Positions 1-11,784 of a stretch of DNA of 64,000 nucleotides are shown here, piece by piece. How positions within the stretch are numbered: position 1 is the first letter of the stretch; each line of letters starts with the position of its first letter. Made by a program: the position numbers and the translations under genes. The notes under the pieces were generated by a model. The model worked only from the letters and a program-made list of their open reading frames with translations, ran no database searches and was not told the DNA's origin. The stretch comes from Pseudoxanthomonas mexicana (GTDB lineage: Bacteria; Pseudomonadota; Gammaproteobacteria; Xanthomonadales; Xanthomonadaceae), in the NCBI RefSeq assembly GCF_001556105.1, contig NZ_LSIF01000009.1, positions 72,495 through 136,494 on the forward strand. Reading direction: 5' to 3'.

Positions 1-506
1 TTCAGGCACAGGAACTTCGCGAACGGGCAGCCGCCGCGGGTGTGGCCGATCTCCTTGCGCAGGGCGCGGTCGAAGCGCAGCTGCGACAGGCTGGGGGTCA
101 TGATGTTGGCCATCACCTGTGGGCGGGCCATCGCTTCCAGCACGGCGGCGGGCGTGTGGCCGAAGCCGAGCATGCCGTAGCCACCGGCGTCGTACAGCAC
201 GGCGCCATTGAGCGTGACCACCCACGGGCCGCGCGCGGCCAGCGCGATGTACGGGTTGATGGCGTCGTCCGCGTAGAAGTTGACGTAGCCGGCCTGTACG
301 GCGCGCAGCTGTTCGGCCTCGTCGAGTGCGAACAGTTCGGCGAACTCGTCCTGCAGGCGGGCGTGCTCGGCGGCGGCGGCTTCGATGACGGCCACCAGGT
401 CCGGGTGGCCCTTGGCGAGGCGTTCGACGGTGGCGTCGTCCAGGCCATGGGTCAGGCGCTGGCCCGGGTGGGCGCGCAGCGGGGCGAGATGGGCGGTCAG
501 GGCCAT
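1..506 (-). CDS. PLP-dependent aminotransferase, class III-like (N-terminal part only)
   Basis: The frame starts at an ATG at 506 and runs off the left edge, so about 168 N-terminal residues are visible and the active-site lysine is not. The readable part has a helical N-terminus and a VNFYADDAINPYIALAARGP stretch. A GAVLYDAGGYGMLGFGH motif follows; it fits the substrate-entry loop of class III (ornithine/lysine-type) aminotransferases. The gene is divergent from an Lrp/AsnC regulator 119 bp away, a common layout for amino-acid catabolic enzymes under Lrp-like control. That suggests, but does not show, an amino-acid substrate such as lysine. The family call is moderately sure; the substrate is unknown. 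Confidence 0.7.
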   Translation of the reverse strand, partial: MALTAHLAPLRAHPGQRLTHGLDDATVERLAKGHPDLVAVIEAAAAEHARLQDEFAELFALDEAEQLRAVQAGYVNFYADDAINPYIALAARGPWVVTLNGAVLYDAGGYGMLGFGHTPAAVLEAMARPQVMANIMTPSLSQLRFDRALRKEIGHTRGGCPFAKFLCL

Positions 507-595
507 GGAAGTGCTCCGGCAGGAAACGGCAAACCCGTATTATCGGGAATAATTCGTCATTTGACAGTTGTGAACTGCGCGCATTTAGGGGATAT

Positions 596-612
596 TTCGT
601 CGATTCGACGAA
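596..612. promoter_or_regulatory. 17-bp perfect palindrome, candidate Lrp/AsnC operator
   Basis: TTCGTCGATTCGACGAA has two 8-nt arms around a central T. It lies 13 bp before the start of the regulator gene, inside the 119-bp divergent spacer shared with the aminotransferase. Lrp/AsnC proteins often bind such sites in front of their own gene and a divergent target. Autoregulation here is inferred from position and symmetry. Confidence 0.5.
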
Positions 613-625
613 TCTCGCCTGTTCA

Positions 626-3284
<2,659 letters not shown>

Positions 3285-3422
3285 TGCCGGTTCCGTCCTC
3301 GGCCGGGGAACCATCCGGCGCCGGGGCGGTCTTTTCCAGTCCGGGCCAAGGGGATGCCCGGACGGCCCCCGTCGGCGCGTGGCATAATCCCCGGCTGCTT
3401 TTGATACCGACTGGACAAGTCC

Positions 3423-3755
3423 ATGAATCTGCTTGATTTCTTCGTTGCCCCCGTGTTCGCCCAGGCCGCTCCGGCACAACAGGGCATGGGTACCTTGGTG
3501 TTGATGCCAATCCTGCTGGTCGTCATGTTTGTATTCATGATCTGGCCGCAGATGAAGCGTGCCAAACAGCATCGGGCCATGCTCGAAAAGCTGTCCAAGG
3601 GTGATGAGGTGATCACCTCCAGCGGCATCGCCGGCACCGTCACCGACATCGGCGACAACTTCGTGACCATCGAAGTGGCCGACAACGTGCGCATCCGCGT
3701 GCAGAAGGCCGCGGTGGGCAACGTGCTGCCGAAGGGCACGCTGAAGTCCGCCTGA
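3423..3755 (+). CDS. yajC: Sec translocon accessory protein YajC
   Basis: A 110-residue inner-membrane protein associated with SecDF. It has a short N-terminal segment, one hydrophobic helix (about residues 22-42, LVLMPILLVVMFVFMIWPQ), then the typical cytoplasmic part with KRAKQHRAMLEKLSKGDEVITSSG spread over residues 43-70. Length and position upstream of secD and secF are normal. The 138-bp gap after tgt may hold its own promoter, but none was clear to me. Confidence 0.96.
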   Translation: MNLLDFFVAPVFAQAAPAQQGMGTLVLMPILLVVMFVFMIWPQMKRAKQHRAMLEKLSKGDEVITSSGIAGTVTDIGDNFVTIEVADNVRIRVQKAAVGNVLPKGTLKSA

Positions 3756-3854
3756 TCCATCCCGTCCCGTCGCTCGCGCGGGGGGAAGGTTTCCCGTTTC
3801 ATTCCGAACCACTGTTGAGCGCGTGCCCGGAACGGGCCTGCGCGGGTCGCCACG

Positions 3855-5738
3855 ATGCTTGAATTCCCTCGCTGGAAATATGCCCTGATCCTGATCGTCG
3901 TGTTGGCGAGCGCGTTGTACGCGCTGCCCAACCTGTATCCGCAGGATCCCTCGGTGCAGATCACCGCCAACCGTGGCTTCGCCATCGATACCGCGCTGCG
4001 TGGCCGCGTCGATGCCGCGCTGAAGGAGGTGGGGGTGCAGGCCAAGGAGGTCGACACCGAGGCCGCCAGCATGCTCGTGCGCCTGCCCAGCCTGGATGCG
4101 CAGACCGCGGCCAACGATGCGCTGCGCAAGGCGCTGGGCGAGGACTATCTGGTCGCGCTGAACCTGGCGTCCACCGTGCCGGACTGGATGGCCAACTTCG
4201 GCGCACGTCCGATGGTGCAGGGCCTGGACCTGCAGGGCGGCGTGCACTTCGTGCTGCAGGTCGACCAGAAGGCCGCGCTGGACAAGCGCGTCGACGGCTA
4301 CCTGGAAGACACCCGCGTCACCCTGCGCGACAAGCGCATCCGCTATACCGCGGTCGAACGCCGCCCGAACAACAGCATCGTGGTCACGCTGGCCGATGAT
4401 GAGGATGTGCCGGCGGCGCAGCAGGCATTGGCGCAGACCCTCAGCTCGCGCGGCAACAACGCCAGCACGCTGGCGACCGGTTCGGGCCTGAGCTACCAGG
4501 CCGCGGGCCAGCAGATCACCATCGGCCTGCCGCAGGCGGAGCTGGAGCAGATCGCCAGCGAGGCGATCGAGCAGAACCTGACCACGCTGCGCAACCGCAT
4601 CAACGAGATCGGCGTGGCCGAGCCGATCATCCAGCGCCAGGGCAACGACCGCGTGGTCGTGCAGCTGCCCGGCGTGCAGGACACCGCCGAGGCCAAGCGC
4701 CTGATCGGCGCGACCGCCACGCTCGAGTTCCGCGCCGTCGTGGAAGGCAACGCCGCCGACGCCGTGGCCAGTGGCCGCATCCCGCCGGAAGCCAAGGTCT
4801 TCCAGCTGCGCGACAACGGCGGCCCGGTGCTGCTCAACAAGCGCGTGCTGGTTTCGGGTGACGAGATGGTCAATGCCCGCGTCGGCGTGGACAACAACGG
4901 CGCACCGGCCGTGGACGTGACCCTCAACAACATCGCCGGCCAGCGCATGTTCGACTACACCAGCGCCAACGTCGGCAAGCTGATGTCGGTGGTCTACATC
5001 GAGCGCGTGCCGACCGTGACGATGGTCGATGGCAAGGAAGTGCGCAGCGTGCGCGTGCGCGAGGAAGCGCTGTCGCCGACCCGCATCGCCGGTGTGTTCG
5101 GCAAGAACTTCCAGACCACCGGCCTGGAGAAGACCGAAGCCGACAACCTGGCCAAGCTGTTGCGGGCCGGTTCGCTGGCCGCGCCGATGGACTTCATCGA
5201 GGAACGCGTGGTGGGCCCCAGCCTGGGCGCCGAGAACGTCGCCCGCGGCACCAAGGCGGTGGTGTACTCCTTCGTCTTCGCGCTGGCGTTCTTCCTGGTG
5301 TACTACCGCATGTTCGGCCTGATCACCTGCGTCGCGCTGCTGCTCAACCTGGTGATGGTGGTGGCGGTGATGTCGCTGTTCGGCGCGACCATGACGCTGC
5401 CCGGCTTCGCCGGCCTGGCGCTGACCATCGGCATGTCGGTGGACGCCAACGTGCTGATCAACGAGCGCATACGCGAAGAACTGCGGGCGGGGGTGCCGCC
5501 GCAGGCGGCCATCGCGACCGGCTACGACAAGGCGTCGGGCACCATCTTCGACTCCAACATGACCGCACTGCTCGCCGGCGTGGCGCTGTACGCCTTCGGC
5601 ACCGGTCCGCTGAAGGGCTTCGCGGTGACGATGGTCATCGGCATCCTGACCTCGGTGTTCACGGCGGTCACCGTTTCTCGCGGCATCGCCACCCTGATCT
5701 ACGGCGGCCGCCGCAAGATCAAGTCCATCGCCATCTGA
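3855..5738 (+). CDS. secD: Protein translocase subunit SecD
   Basis: SecD, with SecF, uses the proton gradient to pull exported proteins through SecYEG. The 627-residue protein has an N-terminal membrane helix (about 8-26), a large periplasmic P1 region including the GLDLQGGVHF motif near residue 123, and a C-terminal block of five membrane helices starting near residue 470. That block includes the LTIGMSVDANVLINERIREE motif typical of the RND-like fold. SecF follows 13 bp later and YajC precedes it, giving the usual yajC-secD-secF unit. No anomalies were seen. Confidence 0.98.
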   Translation: MLEFPRWKYALILIVVLASALYALPNLYPQDPSVQITANRGFAIDTALRGRVDAALKEVGVQAKEVDTEAASMLVRLPSLDAQTAANDALRKALGEDYLVALNLASTVPDWMANFGARPMVQGLDLQGGVHFVLQVDQKAALDKRVDGYLEDTRVTLRDKRIRYTAVERRPNNSIVVTLADDEDVPAAQQALAQTLSSRGNNASTLATGSGLSYQAAGQQITIGLPQAELEQIASEAIEQNLTTLRNRINEIGVAEPIIQRQGNDRVVVQLPGVQDTAEAKRLIGATATLEFRAVVEGNAADAVASGRIPPEAKVFQLRDNGGPVLLNKRVLVSGDEMVNARVGVDNNGAPAVDVTLNNIAGQRMFDYTSANVGKLMSVVYIERVPTVTMVDGKEVRSVRVREEALSPTRIAGVFGKNFQTTGLEKTEADNLAKLLRAGSLAAPMDFIEERVVGPSLGAENVARGTKAVVYSFVFALAFFLVYYRMFGLITCVALLLNLVMVVAVMSLFGATMTLPGFAGLALTIGMSVDANVLINERIREELRAGVPPQAAIATGYDKASGTIFDSNMTALLAGVALYAFGTGPLKGFAVTMVIGILTSVFTAVTVSRGIATLIYGGRRKIKSIAI

Positions 5739-5751
5739 CGGGAGACAGAAG

Positions 5752-6726
5752 ATGAGCCTTTTCCCGTTGCGGCTGATTCCGCACACCACCAACTTCAACT
5801 TCATGCGCGTGCGCTGGGTGTCCATCGGCATCGCGGCGCTGCTGGCCCTCGCCGCGATCGGCGCCATCGCGTTCAAGAGCTTCAACTTCGCGCTGGACTT
5901 CACCGGCGGCACCGTCGTGGAACTGCGCTTCCAGACGCCGCCGAAGGTCGATGAAGTGCGCGAGCGCCTCGAAGCCGGCGGCTACGGCAGCGCGCAGGTG
6001 CAGACCTTCGGCACCGGTAGCGATCTGCTGGTGCGCCTGCAGCCGCGCGAGGACGCCGGCACGGCGGAAGGCGCCGAAGCGAGCAACCGGACCGCAGCGG
6101 ACGTGCTGCGCCTGGCGTCGAGCGAAGGCAACAAGGCGACCGTGATGCGCAGCGAATTCGTCGGTCCGCAGGTCGGCAAGGAACTCGCGCTCAATGGCCT
6201 GTACACGCTGCTGTTCGTGGTGGTCGGCTTCCTGATCTACATCGCCGCGCGCTTCGAGTGGAAGTTCGCCATCTCGGCCATCGTGACCACCCTGGCCGAC
6301 GTGCTGATCGTGGCCGGCTTCTTCGCGGCCAGCGGCATCGAGTTCGACCTGACCATCCTGGCCGGCCTGCTGTCGGTGATGGGCTTCTCGATCAACGACA
6401 AGATCGTGGTGTTCGACCGCGTGCGCGAGAACTTCCGCAACCTGCGCGCCGAGCCGATGGAGATCCTGAACCGCTCGATCAACCAGACGCTGTCGCGCAC
6501 GATCATCACCTCGTTCGTCGCCTTCCTCACCGTGTTCGCCCTGTACTTGTACGGTGGTGGCTCGCTGGAAGGCATGGCGCTGTCGCAGATGATCGGCATC
6601 GTGCTGGGCACGGTCTCGTCGATCTTCGTGGCCTGCCCGCTGCTGACCCTGGGCTTCCTGACGGTCACCAAGCAGGACCTGATGCCGAAGGCAAAGGACG
6701 AGGCGCTGCTGGCGCGTCGTCCCTGA
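5752..6726 (+). CDS. secF: Protein translocase subunit SecF
   Basis: The partner of SecD in proton-driven export. The 324-residue protein has a first helix near residues 20-40 and then the diagnostic DFTGGTVVELRF motif near residue 48. The C-terminal five-helix domain carries GFSINDKIVVFDRVRENFR. A GGAGA ribosome-binding site lies just before the ATG. A strong intrinsic terminator follows the stop by about 26 bp, closing the export operon. Confidence 0.98.
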   Translation: MSLFPLRLIPHTTNFNFMRVRWVSIGIAALLALAAIGAIAFKSFNFALDFTGGTVVELRFQTPPKVDEVRERLEAGGYGSAQVQTFGTGSDLLVRLQPREDAGTAEGAEASNRTAADVLRLASSEGNKATVMRSEFVGPQVGKELALNGLYTLLFVVVGFLIYIAARFEWKFAISAIVTTLADVLIVAGFFAASGIEFDLTILAGLLSVMGFSINDKIVVFDRVRENFRNLRAEPMEILNRSINQTLSRTIITSFVAFLTVFALYLYGGGSLEGMALSQMIGIVLGTVSSIFVACPLLTLGFLTVTKQDLMPKAKDEALLARRP

Positions 6727-6752
6727 GTCGACCGGTTACCGGAAAAGAAAAA

Positions 6753-6778
6753 GGCCGCGCATTGCGCGGCCTTTTTTT
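6753..6778 (+). terminator. Rho-independent terminator after secF
   Basis: GGCCGCGC-ATT-GCGCGGCC forms a perfect 8-bp stem with a 3-nt loop, followed directly by seven T residues. It ends the yajC-secD-secF transcript and lies just before an inverted repeat doublet. Confidence 0.93.
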
Positions 6779-6784
6779 GCTGCT

Positions 6785-6929
6785 CCTGTAGGAGCGACGT
6801 GAGTCGCGACCGCACGGCCAGATTGGCCGGTTCAATGGTTTGGAGACAGTCGATCAGATGGGGCGGTCGCTCGGCCAACGGCTATCGAGTGCTCCGGTTT
6901 CCGGTCGCGACTCACGTCGCTCCTACAGG
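6785..6929. repeat. REP-like inverted doublet between secF and suhB
   Basis: A 27-nt sequence beginning CCTGTAGGAGCGACGTGAGT (6785-6811) recurs as a perfect inverted copy at 6903-6929, with 91 bp between. The doublet fills the gap between two convergent genes. A related doublet lies at 11785-11853, also between convergent genes. This is how extragenic palindromic (REP) elements are typically placed. The 91-bp spacer contains no recognisable gene. Confidence 0.85.
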
Positions 6930-6942
6930 TGAACGCGAGCGG

Positions 6943-7764
6943 TCAGCCGTTGAACGACGCCGCGTAGCCCGACGAGACGATGGTCTTCTGCAGTGCTTCG
7001 GCGACCTTGAGGTTGCCGGCGACGATCTGGCGGGGCAGGGCGGTGCGGCCGTCGATCTTGCCGAGCGCGGCGCCGCGGAAATCGCAGACCTTGCCGCCTG
7101 CCTCGCGCACCAGCAGCACGCCGGCCGCGATGTCCCAGTCCTTCACGCCGGCCTCGAAGTAGGCGTCGGCGCGGCCGCAGGCGACGTAGGCCAGGTCGAG
7201 CGCGGCCGAACCGGTGCGGCGGATGTCCTCGGCGTGCACCAGCAACTCGCGGACGCATTCCAGCTGCGCGCCGGCGCGGGCGCGCTCACGCGGCGGGAAC
7301 CCGGTGGTGATGACGGTGCCGACGAGCTCCTTGCGGTCGGCCACGCGAATGCGGCGTTCGTTGAGCTGTGCGCCCGCACCACGGCTGGCGGTGAACAGGT
7401 CGTTGCGCAGGGGGTCGAAAATGACGGCATCGGTCGGTTCGCCGTTGTCCACCAGCGCGATGGACACGCAATAATGCGGGAAGCCACGCAGGTAATTGCT
7501 GGTGCCGTCCAGCGGATCGATCACGAAGGTGTAGCGCCCGTTGATCTGGGCGCCGCTCTCTTCGCCGACGAAGCCGTAATCCGGATAGGCACGGCGCAGC
7601 TCCTTGATGATGACCTTCTCGGCGTCAGCGTCCACCTCGCTCGCGTAATCCATCCGTTCCTTCTGCACCACGTTCAGCGCATCCAGCTTGTTGATGCTGC
7701 GCAACAGCACGTTGCCTGCCAGGCGGGCGGCCTTGGTCATGACGGTGACGACGGGCTTTTGCAT
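6943..7764 (-). CDS. suhB: Inositol-1-monophosphatase family protein (SuhB)
   Basis: A Mg-dependent phosphatase acting on inositol monophosphate; in Escherichia coli SuhB also takes part in rRNA transcription antitermination. The chosen start ([18 protein letters not shown]) gives 273 residues, near the usual size; an upstream in-frame ATG would add an unlikely tail. Metal-binding motifs are all present: GEESG near residue 70, [14 protein letters not shown] near 86-99 and [15 protein letters not shown] near 215. It is divergent from trmJ with a 96-bp spacer and ends close to the repeat doublet. Confidence 0.95.
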   Translation of the reverse strand: MQKPVVTVMTKAARLAGNVLLRSINKLDALNVVQKERMDYASEVDADAEKVIIKELRRAYPDYGFVGEESGAQINGRYTFVIDPLDGTSNYLRGFPHYCVSIALVDNGEPTDAVIFDPLRNDLFTASRGAGAQLNERRIRVADRKELVGTVITTGFPPRERARAGAQLECVRELLVHAEDIRRTGSAALDLAYVACGRADAYFEAGVKDWDIAAGVLLVREAGGKVCDFRGAALGKIDGRTALPRQIVAGNLKVAEALQKTIVSSGYAASFNG

Positions 7765-7860
7765 GCGAACGAACCTCGGACAGGCGTGGGGTGGGGCGAA
7801 ACGAGTGGAAAAGAGCAGCACGGCGCAGAGGCCGGCCCGCGCAGTTTACCATTTGCCCCC

Positions 7861-8667
7861 ATGAACACGCCCGTCTCCTTCACCGAATCCCTTTCCTCGG
7901 CCGCCGCGACCCGCCTTCGCGTGGTGCTGGTCGGCACGCAGCACCCCGGCAACATCGGAGCGGCCGCGCGCGCCCTGAAAACCATGGGGCTGGCCCGCCT
8001 GGTGCTGGTCGCACCCGAGGACTATCCCGCCGACGAGGCCTACCGGCGTGCGGCCGGTGCCGACGACCTGCTGGGCGAGGCGCCGGTAGTGGCCTCGCTG
8101 GCCGAGGCCGTCGCCGACTGCCACCTCGTGCTGGGATGTACGGCGCGCAGCCGCCGTGTCCAGCTCGATGAGCATGCGCCCCGACAGGCCGCTGCGCTGG
8201 CCGTCGGCCGTGCGATGGCGGGGGCCGAAGTAGCGCTGGTGTTCGGTCGCGAGCGTACCGGCCTGAGCAACGAGGAGTTGCAGCTCTGCCATGCGGCCGT
8301 GCACATCCCCGCCAATCCGGAATACAGCTCGCTGAATCTGGCGGCGGCGGTGCAGGTGCTGGCCTACGAACTGAGGATGGCCTTGCTCGAGGGTAGGCCG
8401 GCGACGGAGCCGGTGCCGCTCCACCCTGACGAGATTCCCGCCAGCCATGCGCACATGGAAGGTTTTTTCGCGCAGCTTGGCGACACCCTGGACGCGATCG
8501 ATTTCCACAAGGGCCGCGCACCGGATTCGGCGATGCGCAAGCTGCGGCGCTTGTTCGCCAAGGCCGACCTGAACGAGCAGGAAGTACGCTTGCTGCGCGG
8601 CATCTTGGCCGACGCCCAGCGCATGGCGCGGCTGGCGGGCGGCGGCGGGGCCGGATCACTGTCTTGA
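7861..8667 (+). CDS. trmJ: tRNA (cytidine/uridine-2'-O-)-methyltransferase TrmJ
   Basis: A SPOUT-class enzyme that 2'-O-methylates position 32 of several tRNAs using SAM. The 268-residue protein shows RVVLVGTQHPGNIGAAARA near residue 20 and LVFGRERTGLSNEEL near residue 125. The knot motif with NPEYSSLNLAAAVQVL lies near residue 150. A C-terminal helical extension is present, as in the TrmJ rather than the shorter TrmL type. Its TGA stop overlaps the TTG start of the next gene, a PhnD-like binding protein, so the signalling pair downstream may be co-transcribed with this tRNA gene. Confidence 0.95.
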   Translation: MNTPVSFTESLSSAAATRLRVVLVGTQHPGNIGAAARALKTMGLARLVLVAPEDYPADEAYRRAAGADDLLGEAPVVASLAEAVADCHLVLGCTARSRRVQLDEHAPRQAAALAVGRAMAGAEVALVFGRERTGLSNEELQLCHAAVHIPANPEYSSLNLAAAVQVLAYELRMALLEGRPATEPVPLHPDEIPASHAHMEGFFAQLGDTLDAIDFHKGRAPDSAMRKLRRLFAKADLNEQEVRLLRGILADAQRMARLAGGGGAGSLS

Positions 8668-9647
8668 GCTCACGTTTTCCGATAGGCTGCCGCCATCGTT
8701 CTGGCGGGCGCCTATCGTTGCGTACAACCTGGTTCCGCCTGGCGCTGGTCGCGATCGGCGCTGCTCTGCTTCCCGCCGCCGTCGCCCCGGCGAACGCCGC
8801 CGGCGACGAACGCGTCCTCGTCCTGGGGCGCATCAGCGACGATCCCAAGGCGCATTACGAACAGCTCAAGCCGCTGCTGGACTATGTGGTCCCGCGGATG
8901 CGCGATGTCGGCATCACCGAAGGCCGCATCCTGATGGCGCGCGACGCCCAGCAGATGACCAGCTACCTGCGCCGTGGCCGGGTGGACTGGGTCACCGAAA
9001 CCGCCGGGACCGGCATGCGCCTGCAGGAGCGCGCCGGCGCGCGTCCCGTGCTGCTGACCGAGCGCGGTGGCGTCAGCCGCTACCACGGGGTGTTCTTCGT
9101 CCGGCGCGACAGTGGGCTGGAGCGGCTGGCGGATCTGAAGGGGCGCACCGTGGCGTTCCAGAACACGGCCTCGACCAGTGCGTACTTCGCGCCCTCCGTG
9201 GCCCTGCTCGACGCCGGGCAGCGGATGGAGATCCTGCTGTCGCCGATGGACCGCCCATCGGCGGATGCCGTGGGCTACGTGTTCGCGCGCTCAGAGCTCA
9301 ACATCGCGGCCTGGGTGCACAAGCGCCTCGTCGATGCCGGCGTGGTCAGCAACCTGGACTGGGAAGACGTACGCCGCATGCCGCCCGCCTTTCGCCGCGA
9401 TTTCCGCGTGATCCACGAGACCCAGGATTTCCCGCGCGCGCTGGAGATGGTCCGCGGCGACCTCGATCCCAAGGTCGAGGCACGCCTGCGCGAGGTGCTG
9501 CTGGAAGCCGCCAGCGATCCCGCCGCGCGCGACGCACTCAAGGTCTTCTTCCGCACCACCCGGTTCCTGCCGGTGGATCCGGCCTCGCAGCAGGCGCTGG
9601 ATGACCTGCGCCGCGGCGTGACCCGCGTCCGGGAGCAGGTGGAATGA
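8664..9647 (+). CDS. Periplasmic PhnD-like phosphate/phosphonate-type binding protein
   Basis: A 327-residue exported protein. A TTG start overlapping the trmJ stop (TTGA) is the only start that keeps the first 18 residues; a second TTG at 8718 would give a shorter signal peptide. Residues 21-46 form a signal peptide ending in a small-residue patch (ANA). The mature part resembles PhnD-type type-2 periplasmic binding proteins: VLVLGRISDDPKAHYEQLKPL, YHGVFFVRRDSGLERLADLKG and VAFQNTASTSAYFAP. No ABC permease or ATPase genes are adjacent. Instead the stop overlaps the start of a GGDEF-EAL membrane protein (ATGA), so it more likely feeds a signal than a transporter. The ligand is unknown. Confidence 0.85.
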   Translation: MSSRFPIGCRHRSGGRLSLRTTWFRLALVAIGAALLPAAVAPANAAGDERVLVLGRISDDPKAHYEQLKPLLDYVVPRMRDVGITEGRILMARDAQQMTSYLRRGRVDWVTETAGTGMRLQERAGARPVLLTERGGVSRYHGVFFVRRDSGLERLADLKGRTVAFQNTASTSAYFAPSVALLDAGQRMEILLSPMDRPSADAVGYVFARSELNIAAWVHKRLVDAGVVSNLDWEDVRRMPPAFRRDFRVIHETQDFPRALEMVRGDLDPKVEARLREVLLEAASDPAARDALKVFFRTTRFLPVDPASQQALDDLRRGVTRVREQVE

Positions 9648-11764
9648 GGTCCATGCGTTTCGGTCTGCAGGCGCGCTTCCTGGCGGCGATGGCCATCATG
9701 CTGGTGGTGGTGATCGCCCTGCTGGGCACGTTGCTGCACCGGCAGAAGGTGATGCAGCAGGACGTCGCCGATCTCGGCCGCGAGGCGATGCACGGCATGG
9801 TCGAGGACAGCCTGCGACGACACGGCGAGGCCACGGTGGACCAGTTGGGCGATGCGCTGGCGAATCCGCTGTACTACTTCGACCTGGACACGATCGGCAG
9901 CATCGTACGCTCGGCGCAGAAGGAGCCGGACGTCAGCTACGTGCTGGTCTACGACAACCAGGGCCGGATCATCCACGACGGCACCGCGGACATCGCCGTG
10001 TACGGGCAGACGATGACCGACCCGCTGGCGTACGAAGCGGTGAACGCGCGCAGCATGCACACGCAGTGGTCGACGCAGATCGTGGACGTGTCCGAGCCCA
10101 TCATGATCGGCAGCGAGCGCATCGGCGGCGTGCGGGTGGGCTATTCGGTGGCGTCGGTGCGGGCCTACGAAGAGAAGGCGATCACGGCCGCCCGCGCCCG
10201 CCTCAACGAACTCGGTGCCCGCCATCTCGGCTGGATCGCGCTGTTGCTGGCGGCGCTGGTGGCCGCCTGCGTGGCGATCATGCTGTACGCGCAACGCACG
10301 CTGGTCGGGCCGATCCGCCAACTCGCCCGCGCCGCGCACGACATCGAGGTGGGCAACTACAACGGCGAACGCATGGCCAGCGAACGCCAGGACGAAGTCG
10401 GCGAACTGGTGCGTGCGTTCGGGACGATGAGCGACAGCATCGCGCGGCACGACCGCGACGTGCGGCGCATGGCCTACACGGATTCGCTGACCGGCCTGAC
10501 CAACCGGCTGGCGTTCCGCGAGAGCCTGGATCACCGCCTGATGATGCTGCGTGGCGCCGGCCGCCAGCTGGCGCTGCTGTTCGCCGACATCGACGATTTC
10601 AAGCGTGTCAACGACACGCTGGGCCATGAAGCCGGCGACGAAGTCCTGCAGCAGTTCGCCCACCGCATTCGCGATGCAGTCGAACTGATGGGCGGCGACG
10701 ATGCACTGCTGGCGCGCTTCGGCGGCGACGAGTTCGTCATCCTGATCCAGGACGGCGACGTACGCGGCAGCGCCACCCGGTTGGCCGAGAGGCTGGTGGC
10801 CGAGCTGGGGCGTCCGATCGTGGTGCAGGAGCGCCAGGTGTTCCTCGGCACGTCCATCGGCATCACGCTGTTCCCGGAGGACGCGTCCGGCGCGACCGCG
10901 CTGATGAAGAACGGCGACATCGCGATGTACCAGGCGAAGGTCGCCGGCAAGAACTGCTACCGCTTCTACAGCCGCGCCATGGACCAGGCCGTCGAGCGGC
11001 GCGTGCGGATGGAGCAGGAGTTGCGCGGTGCCTGGGAGCGCGGCGAACTCAGCCTGATGTACCAGCCGGTGTTCCGCATGGCCGACAGCCGCATCGTCGG
11101 TGCCGAAGCGCTGCTGCGCTGGCAGCATCCCGAGCTGGGCATGGTCGCGCCCTCGGTGTTCATCGACGTGGCCGAGCAGAGCGGATTGATCGAAAGCATC
11201 GGCCCGCGCGTGTTGCGCGCGGCGTGCACGGCGGCCGCACGCTGGGGCACGGACCGTGATGCGCTGGATCCGTTGTTCGTCTCGGTCAACGTATCGCCGC
11301 GGCAGCTGCGCAGCGGCGACCTGCCGGACGTGGTGGCCGAGTGCCTGCGCGATACCGGCCTGGCCGCATCGCGCCTGCACCTGGAACTCACCGAGACGGC
11401 GGTCATCAGCGACGAAGCGCACGCCAGTGCGTTGCTGGCGACGTTGCATCGCACCGGCGTGAAGGTGTGGCTGGACGATTTCGGCACCGGCTTCTCCGGC
11501 CTGAGCCACTTGCGTCGCGTGCCGGTGGACGGCGTGAAGATCGACCGCAGCTTCATCGCCGACATGCTGCGCGATCCGGACGACCTGGCGTTGACCACCG
11601 CGATCATCGCGATGGCGCACTCGCTGGGCATCACGGTCGTGGCCGAAGGCGTGGAGAAGGAAGGTCAGTTCAACCTGTTGCGCGAGCGCGGCTGCGACCT
11701 GGCGCAGGGCTACTGGCTGGGGTATCCGGTGACCGCGGCGGAGTTCGCGCAGCTGGTGGCGTAA
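9644..11764 (+). CDS. Membrane GGDEF-EAL cyclic-di-GMP protein with periplasmic sensor and HAMP
   Basis: A 706-residue inner-membrane protein. It has TM1 at about residues 10-30, a periplasmic region to about 190, TM2 at about 194-218 and a HAMP linker to about 270. A GGDEF domain (about 285-440) and an EAL domain (about 455-705) follow. The cyclase motif GGDEF is intact (RFGGDEFVIL). In the EAL part the key motifs are also intact: EALLRWQHP, SVNVSPRQL, ELTETAVISDE, DDFGTGFSGLSHL, KIDRSFI and AEGVEKEGQ. Both activities are therefore possible, and one may dominate. The start codon overlaps the stop of the PhnD-like gene, which suggests that the binding protein docks on the periplasmic part. 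Confidence 0.95.
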   Translation: MRSMRFGLQARFLAAMAIMLVVVIALLGTLLHRQKVMQQDVADLGREAMHGMVEDSLRRHGEATVDQLGDALANPLYYFDLDTIGSIVRSAQKEPDVSYVLVYDNQGRIIHDGTADIAVYGQTMTDPLAYEAVNARSMHTQWSTQIVDVSEPIMIGSERIGGVRVGYSVASVRAYEEKAITAARARLNELGARHLGWIALLLAALVAACVAIMLYAQRTLVGPIRQLARAAHDIEVGNYNGERMASERQDEVGELVRAFGTMSDSIARHDRDVRRMAYTDSLTGLTNRLAFRESLDHRLMMLRGAGRQLALLFADIDDFKRVNDTLGHEAGDEVLQQFAHRIRDAVELMGGDDALLARFGGDEFVILIQDGDVRGSATRLAERLVAELGRPIVVQERQVFLGTSIGITLFPEDASGATALMKNGDIAMYQAKVAGKNCYRFYSRAMDQAVERRVRMEQELRGAWERGELSLMYQPVFRMADSRIVGAEALLRWQHPELGMVAPSVFIDVAEQSGLIESIGPRVLRAACTAAARWGTDRDALDPLFVSVNVSPRQLRSGDLPDVVAECLRDTGLAASRLHLELTETAVISDEAHASALLATLHRTGVKVWLDDFGTGFSGLSHLRRVPVDGVKIDRSFIADMLRDPDDLALTTAIIAMAHSLGITVVAEGVEKEGQFNLLRERGCDLAQGYWLGYPVTAAEFAQLVA

Positions 11765-11784
11765 CGCAGCTTTGATGTGCCGTC

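Noticed and set aside
8664..9647. A phosphonate ABC uptake system
   Set aside because: Only the binding-protein-like gene is present; no permease or ATPase is nearby, so transport was not claimed.
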